From Cytophagales bacterium (lineage in GTDB: Bacteria; Bacteroidota; Bacteroidia; Cytophagales; Cyclobacteriaceae), in NCBI GenBank assembly GCA_024643485.1, contig JAHEMU010000146.1, forward strand, positions 1-6,811: a stretch of DNA of 6,811 bases. Direction: 5' to 3'. The position numbers and the translations under genes were made by a program. The notes beneath the pieces are model-generated. The model ran no database searches. It was not told the origin of the DNA and saw only the letters and a list, made by a program, of their open reading frames with translations. Positions 1 to 6,811 of this stretch are shown here, one piece after another. Positions within the stretch are counted from its first letter, which is position 1, and each line of letters starts with the position of its first letter.

Positions 1-2094
1 TGGAACGGGGGGATAGGCAAAACCAGACTTTCATTGGAAATATGTGATTATCTGAAATCGGAGTTTCAAGATGGAATCGCATTTGTATCCATGGCAACAA
101 TTACGAATGCAACCGAGGTAATGCCAGTGCTTACCGCCGCACTTGATATAAAAGAGGCGCCAGGAAGGACATTCGTGAACGGTGTTGCCGCACTAATCTC
201 TGATAAAAAGGCACTATTGGTTCTTGACAATCTTGAGCATGTTATTTCAGCGGCCGAGGAAATCGCAGATTTAGTCAGCAAATGCCCTAATTTGAAAATT
301 CTGTGCACAAGCCGAACACCACTTAAGATCAAAACAGAGCAAGAATATGCATTACGCCCACTCTTGCTTCCCAGTAAAACAAATAATTCAGAGTTAATGG
401 AATATCCTGCCATTGAGTTATTTGTAAATAGAGCCGTTCAGGTGAATATGGATTTTAAGCTTACACCAGAAAACGCTGATTCAGTAATAAAGATCTGTAG
501 AAGGTTAGATGGTTTGCCTCTAGCATTAGAGCTTGCAGCTGCCCGTATTCGAATCCTTCCTCCAGATAAATTATTGGAGCGACTCAGCCGAGCCTTAGAT
601 GTATTGACAACAGGTTCGAAAGACTTACCTGAACGACATCAAACCTTACGGTCTACGATAGAATGGAGTTATTCTTTGCTTGAAAAATTGGAGCAGCAAT
701 TGTTCCGGCGTTTATCTGTTTTTTCGGGCGGTTTTACACTGGAAGCAGTGGAAGCTGTTTGTTACCTAAGTGAGGACGATGCTTTTTTGGCCATTGATGA
801 ACTAGAGTCTCTAGTGAACAAAGGGCTGGTTGAGAATTTAGATGGGGGAAGAAGATTTATACTTTTGCAAACCATCAATGATTTCGCAAATGAGAAATTA
901 TTAGAGGCAGGTGAAACCACACTCTTAACTCAAAAGCATTCAACATACTTTCTGGAGTTCGCAAAAAACTTAGAAAATGGTATAATGAATCCTGAACAAC
1001 TGAAATGGATGGCGCTCGGTAACGCAGAAGATTCAAATGTTCAAATAGCATTGGATCACTTGCTTGTCAATGCTAAAAACGGTTCGGAAATGGATAGGGA
1101 ATCTGGCCTCACAATTTGTGGTGCGCTATGGATTTACTGGCACATCAGGGGAAAGCATGAAAGTGCCAAAACGTACATAAATTCATTTTTTCAAGCCTCA
1201 GACGATCAGAAACCTAGCCTAGGCAAATGCAAAGCATTACTGTGCTTAAGCGTTGCAACTTCTTTGCTGGGCGAGTTTAAGGATTCCAAAGATCATGCAT
1301 TGCAACACCATGAAATGGCACAACAGCTAGGCGATAAAATGGAAATTGCAAAGTCTGGCTTTAGTGTCGCTTTTGGCTACTTAAACTTTGATCCAATCGA
1401 AGCAAAAAAATTTAGTGATGAAACGATTGCCCGCTTTGAAAAGTTAAATATTGACTTTTGGATTGGGCTAGCACTATGGGAAAGCGGAGTCGTTAATTTG
1501 GTAAATGGTGACCTTAACATGGCCAAGGAGAGATATACTAAATCTTTAGAATACGCGGATAAAACAAAAGACAATGAAACCAAAGGAGGGTCCCTTAGTG
1601 GGCTGGCTATGATAGAGGTTGTTGGGGGTAATCTTGACCAAGCAATTGATTTATATCAGAAATCACTACTAACTTTTGAAGCTGTGGGTGATCGCCCTGA
1701 GGAAGCAAGAGTTTTAAGTGAAATGTCATGGGTTTATCTGGCACAAAAAAATACTCGTGCTGCAAGAAAATATACGTTGAATTCCATCCAAGCTCATCAA
1801 GAAGTTGGGAGTATGCGAGGTGTAGGCATCGCGATGTACGCTTTGGCAGCCATTGAAGCAGAAGAGGGTCGCCCTAATAGGGCTATCGAAATTGCAGCAG
1901 CTGCAGAGAGATTCGCAAATCAAGAAGGAGTTGTGGTAGAATTTGGATTGAATAATGAGGGAAAGGTATACCTAGAAAAGGCGAAAAGTGAATTATCAAC
2001 TTTAGAAATAGAAACAGCTGAAAAGTTAGGTAAGACGCTTTCTTTGAATGAGGTACTTCAATTAGCGGAAGATTATGCCTTTATGATTGTATAG
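1..2094 (+). CDS. STAND/NB-ARC-like ATPase with C-terminal TPR region, 5'-truncated by the window
   Basis: This is the C-terminal 697 residues of a large signalling ATPase. The frame is open from base 1, so the TTG at 34 is not the start. Visible residues 3-9 (GGIGKTR) form the Walker A loop, 72-77 (LVLDN region) Walker B, 102-108 (CTSRTPL) the sensor segment, and 171-182 the GLPLAL helix of NB-ARC/STAND proteins. A winged-helix-like region follows (RHQTLRSTIEWSY, LFRRLSVFSGG). From about residue 340 onward it is helical and TPR-like, clearest around 530-565. It ends with the 'GKTLSLNEVLQLA' tail typical of bacterial AfsR/LuxR/cyclase-linked STAND proteins. There is no LuxR-type HTH at the C-terminus, so any output domain (DNA-binding, cyclase or kinase) must lie in the missing N-terminus. 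In this family ATP binding gates activation of the output domain. The family call is firm; the specific role is unknown. Confidence 0.9.
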   Translation, partial: WNGGIGKTRLSLEICDYLKSEFQDGIAFVSMATITNATEVMPVLTAALDIKEAPGRTFVNGVAALISDKKALLVLDNLEHVISAAEEIADLVSKCPNLKILCTSRTPLKIKTEQEYALRPLLLPSKTNNSELMEYPAIELFVNRAVQVNMDFKLTPENADSVIKICRRLDGLPLALELAAARIRILPPDKLLERLSRALDVLTTGSKDLPERHQTLRSTIEWSYSLLEKLEQQLFRRLSVFSGGFTLEAVEAVCYLSEDDAFLAIDELESLVNKGLVENLDGGRRFILLQTINDFANEKLLEAGETTLLTQKHSTYFLEFAKNLENGIMNPEQLKWMALGNAEDSNVQIALDHLLVNAKNGSEMDRESGLTICGALWIYWHIRGKHESAKTYINSFFQASDDQKPSLGKCKALLCLSVATSLLGEFKDSKDHALQHHEMAQQLGDKMEIAKSGFSVAFGYLNFDPIEAKKFSDETIARFEKLNIDFWIGLALWESGVVNLVNGDLNMAKERYTKSLEYADKTKDNETKGGSLSGLAMIEVVGGNLDQAIDLYQKSLLTFEAVGDRPEEARVLSEMSWVYLAQKNTRAARKYTLNSIQAHQEVGSMRGVGIAMYALAAIEAEEGRPNRAIEIAAAAERFANQEGVVVEFGLNNEGKVYLEKAKSELSTLEIETAEKLGKTLSLNEVLQLAEDYAFMIV

Positions 2095-2151
2095 AAAGCA
2101 ATTTAAAAATAAATTATACTCCTTTTTATTTGTAACATATAAAAGATAATT

Positions 2152-2466
2152 ATGAAAGAGGAAGAAAAAAAAATAAGTTACGAAATCGATTCCAATAATT
2201 CAGCTGAATTAAAAGCTAAACATAAGGAACAAGTTCGAAGAAGTAATTGGAAAATATTTAAATGGGGTTGTTTAGCACCTTTTCTTTTTATAGTTGTTAT
2301 CGCAATTTTTATAGGAAGTGATGTCACTCAACATAACGTATGGTATGATTTTTTTCTGTTTTTAATTATTGTGCCTCGAGTTCTTCCTGTCTTAATAATT
2401 ATTTGGATAGTTTGGTTTGTCGTGTTGTGGTATAACACTAGTGAAAAGAAAAGTAAAAATAAATGA
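2152..2466 (+). CDS. Small two-helix membrane protein, function unknown
   Basis: I do not recognise a family for this 104-residue protein. The first 35 residues are strongly charged (KEEEKK at the start, then a Lys/Arg-rich stretch at 21-37). A hydrophobic helix spans about 38-56, and a second, longer one about 66-93, interrupted by Pro75 and Arg76 and rich in Ile and Trp. The tail KKSKNK is basic. Basic residues on both ends predict that both termini are cytoplasmic, with a short loop outside. The ATG follows an A-rich leader without a Shine-Dalgarno motif. It lies 57 bases after the ATPase gene and 10 bases before the DUF4386 gene, so it probably opens a transcription unit with the genes downstream. 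It could be an accessory subunit of the DUF4386 protein, but only adjacency supports that. Confidence 0.7.
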   Translation: MKEEEKKISYEIDSNNSAELKAKHKEQVRRSNWKIFKWGCLAPFLFIVVIAIFIGSDVTQHNVWYDFFLFLIIVPRVLPVLIIIWIVWFVVLWYNTSEKKSKNK

Positions 2467-2476
2467 TTCGTATTTT

Positions 2477-3157
2477 ATGAAGAAAAATGAGGAACAAAGC
2501 CACTTGTTGGCGGTAGCTAGAACAGCAGGAATTTGGTATTTGCTTATGGCTATTTCGGGTATTTTGGGATTTGTGATATTCCATCCTCAGGTTTATAATG
2601 CCGACCCTAATCAAACGTTAACTAATTTGATCGAGGGAGTATCACTAGCTCGCTTCCGATTATTAACAGAATTTGTGATTATTGTTTCGCAAGCGCTTAC
2701 CGCTATTTGGTTTTATAGGTTGTTTAGAAATATTAATGAATGGGCTGCCTTAGCTACTGGAATTTGGGGGACAGTCAATGCAGTAGCTATTTTAATAAGT
2801 GCCGTAGCTATGGCTACTGCCATTGAATTAGCTATGTCTACTCAATTAATGGCAGATAAAGTAATAGTAATTGAATTATTGACTAATCTGATATCAAATG
2901 CATGGGGCATTGGAGGGCTTTTCTTTGGTTTATGGCTCATTCCATTAGGGTATATAATTACCAGTTCGAGGAGAATGCCTGTATGGCTAGGTAGGACTTT
3001 AATATTGGGAGGTATAGGCTACTTAATTAGCACCATCTTTAATTATTTAGGTATTTCAGGTTTTTGGATTGACCTCCTGGTATTACCTGCGACCGTAGGA
3101 GAGTTCTGGATGATAGGATATTTATTGATTTTTGGAATCCGACCCTTGAATGAATAA
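2477..3157 (+). CDS. DUF4386 family integral membrane protein
   Basis: This 226-residue polytopic inner-membrane protein matches the DUF4386 family in length and pattern. I count six hydrophobic segments at about 17-36, 62-82, 91-115, 143-162, 171-190 and 199-221. Family-typical stretches include 'ARTAGIWYLL' near the N-terminus, 'GGLFFGLWLIPLGY' at 146-159 and 'MPVWLGRTLILGGIGYL' at 167-183. The biochemical role of DUF4386 proteins is not known. I chose the ATG at 2477 because family members start shortly before the first helix. An upstream in-frame ATG at 2417 would add 20 residues (MSCCGITLVK...) encoded inside the preceding gene and looks like read-through. The gene is 10 bases after the small membrane protein gene and 22 bases before the lipoprotein gene, consistent with an operon. 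Confidence 0.88.
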   Translation: MKKNEEQSHLLAVARTAGIWYLLMAISGILGFVIFHPQVYNADPNQTLTNLIEGVSLARFRLLTEFVIIVSQALTAIWFYRLFRNINEWAALATGIWGTVNAVAILISAVAMATAIELAMSTQLMADKVIVIELLTNLISNAWGIGGLFFGLWLIPLGYIITSSRRMPVWLGRTLILGGIGYLISTIFNYLGISGFWIDLLVLPATVGEFWMIGYLLIFGIRPLNE

Positions 3158-3179
3158 TTTCAGGTAATTCAATAAGAGT

Positions 3180-3893
3180 ATGAAAAATAATTTTTATTTA
3201 ATAGCGTTGATTGTTGTCTTTTTTCTAACCAGTTGTGAAAATAAAGCAACTATAGAAGGGCTTTGGATTATAAAATCTGTAAAAGTGGGTGAACAGGAAA
3301 TGACCCCTAATGCCAGATGGATGAGGTTCAATTCTGATTTCACACAAGAATCGGGGAATGGATGGTTCCAGCATTCAATTGGAACATGGGATTTGAACTC
3401 CATGACCAATGAATTATCAATGGTCAATTCCAACGGGCTAAATGATGCTTATGGCCCTTTTAATTTAACTATGGACCAGGACACAATGATTTGGAATAGA
3501 ACTGAAGATGAGCAAATAGTTCAAGTCACTTTAATGAGATCAACCCAGCTTCCAACAGCGTTTGGTGATAAAATAATTGGATTATGGAAATTGGAAGAAG
3601 CTGTTGGAGACGGAAATTACTTTAAGAAAACTGAAAATTCAGAATCAGTTGATTATATATTATTTCGATGGGATAAAAGATTTGTTATTGGAACAGAGAC
3701 AGGAAAATTAAGTGGAGTCTATAATGTTCATGGTCATAAACCTGAGGTGGAGCTAATACCCTATGGAGAACAGTACAAAAGAGATTTTTGGAAAATTGAT
3801 TTTGAAAGGGATGCCATAACATTAAGCTTATTGAACACTGACAGTATTGTTGTGAGAAAATTTAAAAGAATTCATGAATTTCCTAACCAATAA
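3180..3893 (+). CDS. Lipoprotein with two tandem lipocalin-like domains
   Basis: A 237-residue predicted lipoprotein. The signal peptide is residues 1-18, with lipobox LTSC and the lipidated cysteine at 19. Residues after Cys19 are ENKA; Glu at +2 differs from the Asp that retains lipoproteins in the inner membrane of E. coli, but sorting rules in Bacteroidota differ. The mature part appears to be two diverged copies of one fold: 'GLW' at 27-29 and 134-136, 'RW' plus an F at 46-50 and 163-168, a G-x-W/Y at 68-70 and 179-181, and a late tryptophan (W105, W204) followed by a D-rich strand. This pattern (GxW start, alternating strands) resembles lipocalin-like proteins of Bacteroidota. No ligand can be inferred. 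The start is fixed by the signal peptide. The stop lies 3 bases before the propeller gene, suggesting co-translation. Confidence 0.75.
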   Translation: MKNNFYLIALIVVFFLTSCENKATIEGLWIIKSVKVGEQEMTPNARWMRFNSDFTQESGNGWFQHSIGTWDLNSMTNELSMVNSNGLNDAYGPFNLTMDQDTMIWNRTEDEQIVQVTLMRSTQLPTAFGDKIIGLWKLEEAVGDGNYFKKTENSESVDYILFRWDKRFVIGTETGKLSGVYNVHGHKPEVELIPYGEQYKRDFWKIDFERDAITLSLLNTDSIVVRKFKRIHEFPNQ

Positions 3894-3896
3894 ATA

Positions 3897-5012
3897 ATGA
3901 TGAAATACCTGATAATTTCTTTTTTGTTACTCCCTTTTTTGGTAGTTGGTCAGCAAATTGAATTTGCTTCAAATTCTAGAAATGCTCTGGGCGGTGACAA
4001 AGATTTATCGGCCTCGGTTAGCGCCGGAGACATCGATAATGATGGCGATATGGATATTATAGTCGCCAATGGGAGGCATTGGCCGGAATCCAATAAAGTA
4101 TTCTTTAACAATGGGTATGGAATATTTACGGTATCTAGGCTGCTCGATAATATTGCAGAGACCAGCTATGCGACAGAATTAGCAGATTTTGATGGTGATG
4201 GCGATTTAGATGTAGCGGTAGGCAATGACATGGCACCTAATGCAATTTATTTGAATGACGGAAAGGGGAATTTTATACGATCGGGCAATTTCGGCAATCC
4301 ATACGCCCCAACCCGTAATTTGAAAACAACGGATATTGACTCCGATGGTGATATCGATATTCTGATTACGAATCGTGGAAGTGAAAATGAAATATGCCTA
4401 AATAATGGAAAAGGGCAGTTTAATAAAACTGTAAAATTTGGGACAAAAGATGATTCAACTATTGATGTGGATGTCGCAGATATGAATGGTGATGGTAAAA
4501 AAGACTTAATACTAGCCAATAGAGACGGCCAACAAAATTTCATCTACCTGAATGATGGTGAATTGAACTTTATCAAAAAGATACCTTTTGGAACGGGAAC
4601 AGATGAGACCAGATCGGTGGGAGTGGTGGATATTGATAAAGACGGCTATCCTGATATCATCACAGCCAATATTAAAGAACCAAATGTTATATATTTTGGA
4701 AGTCAGGAATTGAACTTTGATAGAAAAATAATATTCGATGATTCATCTGATGAGTCCTATTCCATGGATTTTGGAGATTTAGATGGAAATGGAAGTATTG
4801 ATATTGTGGTGGGCAATTCCGGAGAACAAAATAAGGTTTTTTTAAACTTTGATAATGGTGTTTCGTGGAAAGAAATTGGTTTAAGAAATGAGGGACTATT
4901 TACCTATGATATCATTCTTACCGATTTAAATAATGACAATAGATTGGATATTGTCGAAAGTAACTCAGGGGATATTAATTACTGTTATCGAAATATTTCG
5001 CTGCATGATTAG
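3897..5012 (+). CDS. Secreted FG-GAP/VCBS-repeat seven-bladed beta-propeller protein
   Basis: A 371-residue exported protein. A hydrophobic signal peptide covers residues 1 to about 18-19 (LLLPFLVVG then QQIEF). The rest consists of seven FG-GAP/VCBS repeats, each with a calcium-binding D-x-D-x-D-G-x-x-D type loop starting at residues 45, 97, 146, 195, 245, 294 and 343, at a period of 49-50 residues after the first. Each loop is followed by a hydrophobic strand and an 'N-x-(I/V)-(Y/F)-L-N' strand. Seven such units form the propeller known from integrin alpha chains. The last loop (DLNNDNRLD) is the most divergent. No lipobox, adhesive fusion partner, transmembrane helix or type IX C-terminal sorting domain is present. 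The role is unknown; such propellers usually bind proteins or glycans. Either ATG of the MM pair (3897 or 3900) may start. The stop overlaps an ATG at 5005. Confidence 0.9.
   Translation: MMKYLIISFLLLPFLVVGQQIEFASNSRNALGGDKDLSASVSAGDIDNDGDMDIIVANGRHWPESNKVFFNNGYGIFTVSRLLDNIAETSYATELADFDGDGDLDVAVGNDMAPNAIYLNDGKGNFIRSGNFGNPYAPTRNLKTTDIDSDGDIDILITNRGSENEICLNNGKGQFNKTVKFGTKDDSTIDVDVADMNGDGKKDLILANRDGQQNFIYLNDGELNFIKKIPFGTGTDETRSVGVVDIDKDGYPDIITANIKEPNVIYFGSQELNFDRKIIFDDSSDESYSMDFGDLDGNGSIDIVVGNSGEQNKVFLNFDNGVSWKEIGLRNEGLFTYDIILTDLNNDNRLDIVESNSGDINYCYRNISLHD
4029..4949 (+). repeat. Seven coding tandem repeats (FG-GAP calcium loops), about 147-150 bases per unit
   Basis: The calcium-loop motif occurs seven times within the propeller gene, first at 4029 (DIDNDGDMD) and last ending at 4949 (DLNNDNRLD). 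Steps between loops are 52, 49, 49, 50, 49 and 49 codons. The repeats are conserved at protein level while DNA identity between units is modest, so this is an old structural duplication and not a recent tandem expansion. Confidence 0.85.
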
Positions 5013-5168
5013 ATTCTTACGAATTTTTATAATTCTGTTTACACTGATTTTATCAAATACAAGCCGATGAAGCTTTATTGATTGTTGATAGGGTTATTGA
5101 AGCTGCCTATTAGAAGGAAGATGACCAATTAAACCTCGGCTTTTGCTATAAAGTATTTAAATTGATAT
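5005..5168 (+). pseudogene. Probable remnant of a secreted TPR-like protein gene (frameshift plus in-frame stop)
   Basis: An ATG at 5005 overlaps the end of the propeller gene by 8 bases and opens a 21-codon ORF to TGA at 5068-5070. Its product, starting MIRFLRIFIILFTLIL, reads as a signal peptide. Just before that stop, frame +2 takes over with QADEALLIVDRVIEAAY, then TAG at 5111-5113. The same frame continues past the TAG with KEDDQLNLGFCYKVFKLIYE, running into the start of the peptidase gene. The helical pattern, with small and aromatic residues at TPR-like positions, suggests the start of an exported helical-repeat protein broken by one frameshift and one nonsense mutation. Alternatives are a short leader peptide that couples translation, or chance. 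I see no clear promoter or hairpin terminator in this stretch. Confidence 0.35.
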
Positions 5169-6811
5169 ATGAAAAAAGCCTTACTCATTCTGCTGTCAAT
5201 TATTCTCTTTTCGTGTAATGACAGTCAAAGTATTACTGAAAATCAAAAGTTATATTTAACAGCAAAAGTCTGGGGATTTCTGAAATATTATCACCCCGTA
5301 GTTAATCAAGGTCAATTAAACTGGGACAATGAACTTATTGCGACGATGCGAAAGCTTCCTGAAGTCAATACGAAGCAAGAATTATCGCAATTGTACCTTG
5401 AATGGATTGAATCACTCGGAAAAATTGAAGAGGTGGAGAAAAGGGATGAATACAGTAATGATAAATATTTTGACGAGAACTTTAATCTGTCGTGGATTAG
5501 AAATGACTTTTTTACCAATGAATTAAGCGACCGACTTCATTACATTGAACAAAACAGGACACAAAATCTTCATTTCATTACAAAAGGCTATGACATAGGA
5601 CAAATTGAGATGATTAATGAGCCGATTTATTCGGCTTCTCAGTGGAGCGATACAAACATTCGCCTTGTTACACTTATAAAATACTGGAATATGATTGAAT
5701 ATTTTTATCCATATAAGTATAAAATGGATAATGAATGGGATGACATCTTGCACTATTTTATTCCGAAATTCTCGGATGTAAATAAAGAAATGGAATATCA
5801 CCTACTTATCTGTGAACTCACAGCAGCATTGTTTGATTCACATTCCTTCTTTATCACAGACCTAATTCGAGAGTATGCAGGTAATAAATTTATTCCGGCG
5901 AAGTTCAGTATCCTAAATAAAAAAGCGATCATTAATGGCTTTTATGACGACTCTCTTGCAAGATTAGATGATATACGCCTGGGTGATGCGGTTTTACAAG
6001 TAAATAATATTCCAGTTTATGATATTTTCCTTAAGAATAAGAAATATATAGGTGGCTCAAATGAATCAATTATGGAGTTAGGACATGCCTGGCGTTGGAT
6101 TTTCAATGGAGCAACTGACACTGTAAATATAACATTTGAACGCGATGGATTAGTGAAAAATAAAACAATCCGGAGATATACCTATTCAACTTTCAAACCT
6201 GCTAACATTCAACCAGTAAAATGGAAAAAAATAAACAACACTTTTGGGTATGTTTTTATGGAGGAGGATGTGGTCATGGAAGAAGATTTATCCACCATGA
6301 TGGAGGATTTGAAAGATACGAAAGCAATAATTTTTGATTTCAGAACGTATCCCGAATTTATCATTGACGAATTGTTGGGTTACTTAAATGCAGAACCTAG
6401 GGAAGCAGCTATGGCGATTATTTCTGACTTAACTTATCCCGGGCGATTTATTTGGACAGAACCTGTACTGGTTGGGAAATACAACCCAAGTCCCTACAAA
6501 GGCAAGGTTATTTTATTGGTGAACGACGATACACAAAGTCGATCGGAGTATTTTGTGATGGCTATGCAAACTATTGATGGATCTATTACCATTGGCAGAC
6601 AAACTTCTGGGGCAGATGGCGATGTTTTGCCCTTTTCTTTTTTCGACGACAAAACAAGTTGGATTACAGGAAGAGGTATTTTTTACCCTGATGGAAAAGA
6701 AACACAACGGGTGGGAATTCATATCGACATTGAAGTACCTCTTACCATTGAGGACATCAGAGATGAAAAAGATGCCATCCTTCTAAAGGCGATTGAAATT
6801 GCAAATCAATA
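5169..6811 (+). CDS. S41 family serine peptidase lipoprotein with PDZ-like domain (stop codon just beyond the window)
   Basis: At least 547 residues, open to the final base. The window ends with 'TA' after ...AIEIANQ, where this family usually ends, so a TAA or TAG is likely at the next base. A signal peptide with lipobox LFSC (Cys16) predicts a membrane-anchored protein. Two related helical modules follow: WGFLKYYHP at 35-43 and YWNMIEYFYP at 172-181, the second ending at DSH (223-225). A divergent PDZ-like domain covers about 240-330 (RLGD at 270-273). The S41 core contains DFRTYP (390-395), TQSRSE (455-460) with Ser457 as probable nucleophile, TSGADG (479-484), and YPDG/TQRVG (506-516). 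S41 enzymes cleave unstructured or C-terminal segments of proteins in the envelope. The usual motif in this subgroup is TQSQAE; here it is TQSRSE. The substrate is unknown. The start is fixed by the signal peptide; there is no Shine-Dalgarno motif. Confidence 0.9.
   Translation, partial: MKKALLILLSIILFSCNDSQSITENQKLYLTAKVWGFLKYYHPVVNQGQLNWDNELIATMRKLPEVNTKQELSQLYLEWIESLGKIEEVEKRDEYSNDKYFDENFNLSWIRNDFFTNELSDRLHYIEQNRTQNLHFITKGYDIGQIEMINEPIYSASQWSDTNIRLVTLIKYWNMIEYFYPYKYKMDNEWDDILHYFIPKFSDVNKEMEYHLLICELTAALFDSHSFFITDLIREYAGNKFIPAKFSILNKKAIINGFYDDSLARLDDIRLGDAVLQVNNIPVYDIFLKNKKYIGGSNESIMELGHAWRWIFNGATDTVNITFERDGLVKNKTIRRYTYSTFKPANIQPVKWKKINNTFGYVFMEEDVVMEEDLSTMMEDLKDTKAIIFDFRTYPEFIIDELLGYLNAEPREAAMAIISDLTYPGRFIWTEPVLVGKYNPSPYKGKVILLVNDDTQSRSEYFVMAMQTIDGSITIGRQTSGADGDVLPFSFFDDKTSWITGRGIFYPDGKETQRVGIHIDIEVPLTIEDIRDEKDAILLKAIEIANQ

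Noticed and set aside
66..413. Minus-strand ORF opposite the ATPase gene
   Set aside because: It lies antisense to strongly conserved ATPase motifs including Walker B and has no recognisable protein features; it is a shadow of the real frame.
2125..2132. TTTATTTG, a one-mismatch match to the Bacteroidota -7 element TAnnTTTG, 20 bases before the small membrane protein start
   Set aside because: No TTTG-like -33 element lies at the required distance, and such near matches are frequent in AT-rich DNA; not strong enough to call a promoter.
2417..2476. Upstream ATG that would lengthen the DUF4386 protein by 20 residues
   Set aside because: The extension lies mostly within the preceding gene, is not hydrophobic or family-like, and the ATG at 2477 gives the expected family N-terminus.
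4247..4543. Minus-strand ORF opposite the propeller repeats
   Set aside because: It arises from the repetitive coding bias of the FG-GAP loops on the other strand and has no independent features.
5068..5104. Short direct repeat TGAAGCT (5068-5074 and 5098-5104) in the gap before the peptidase gene
   Set aside because: Seven bases is too short in AT-rich DNA, and both copies fall inside the protein-like relic, where they encode ordinary residues.
5312..5801. Three ORFs (5312-5518 minus, 5329-5526 plus, 5523-5801 minus) in other frames
   Set aside because: They all sit inside the continuous peptidase frame that starts at 5169 and carries conserved S41 motifs; they are shadows.
6513..6786. Two ORFs (6513-6722 minus and 6574-6786 plus) near the window end
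   Set aside because: They overlap the conserved S41 catalytic region in other frames and have no protein features of their own.
1..6811. Search for tRNA, rRNA, CRISPR repeats, insertion-sequence ends and strong hairpin terminators
   Set aside because: No convincing candidate was seen by eye; coding regions fill nearly the entire window.

Overview
This 6.8 kb window most likely comes from a member of the Bacteroidota, probably in the Cytophagales or Flavobacteriia range. The evidence is indirect: an AT-rich sequence, gene starts preceded by A/T-rich leaders rather than Shine-Dalgarno motifs, short lysine-rich lipoprotein signal peptides, and an S41 peptidase of a two-helical-module subtype that I associate with this phylum. 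All recognisable genes lie on the plus strand, and coding density is very high. There is no gene-free stretch longer than about 160 bases. I see no rRNA, tRNA, CRISPR array, insertion sequence or convincing terminator.

Layout: (1) Bases 1-2094 hold the 3' part of a large STAND-type ATPase with a TPR-rich C-terminus, a signalling or transcription-regulator architecture. Its N-terminal output domain lies before the window; the first visible residues are already the Walker A loop. (2) After a 57-base gap come four tightly packed genes: a 104-residue two-helix membrane protein of unknown function (2152-2466), a six-helix DUF4386 membrane protein (2477-3157), a lipoprotein made of two related lipocalin-like domains (3180-3893), and a secreted seven-repeat FG-GAP/VCBS beta-propeller (3897-5012). 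Spacings are 10, 22 and 3 bases, so co-transcription is plausible. (3) Bases 5005-5168 contain what looks like the broken start of another secreted protein: a 21-codon signal-peptide-like ORF overlapping the propeller's stop codon, followed in a different frame by a helical, TPR-like peptide interrupted by TAG. (4) From 5169 to the window end runs an S41-family serine peptidase lipoprotein with a PDZ-like domain. Its frame is open to the last base, and the window ends on 'TA' where the family normally ends, so the gene is probably complete or almost so.

The genes after the ATPase all encode envelope or exported proteins: two inner-membrane, two lipoprotein, one secreted. Apart from this shared destination and their spacing, nothing in the sequence proves they work together. 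I do not see a recognisable defence, secretion or biosynthetic system. The more unusual points are the relic at 5005-5168, the minimal stand-alone seven-blade propeller, the internally duplicated lipoprotein, and a variant catalytic-serine motif in the peptidase.
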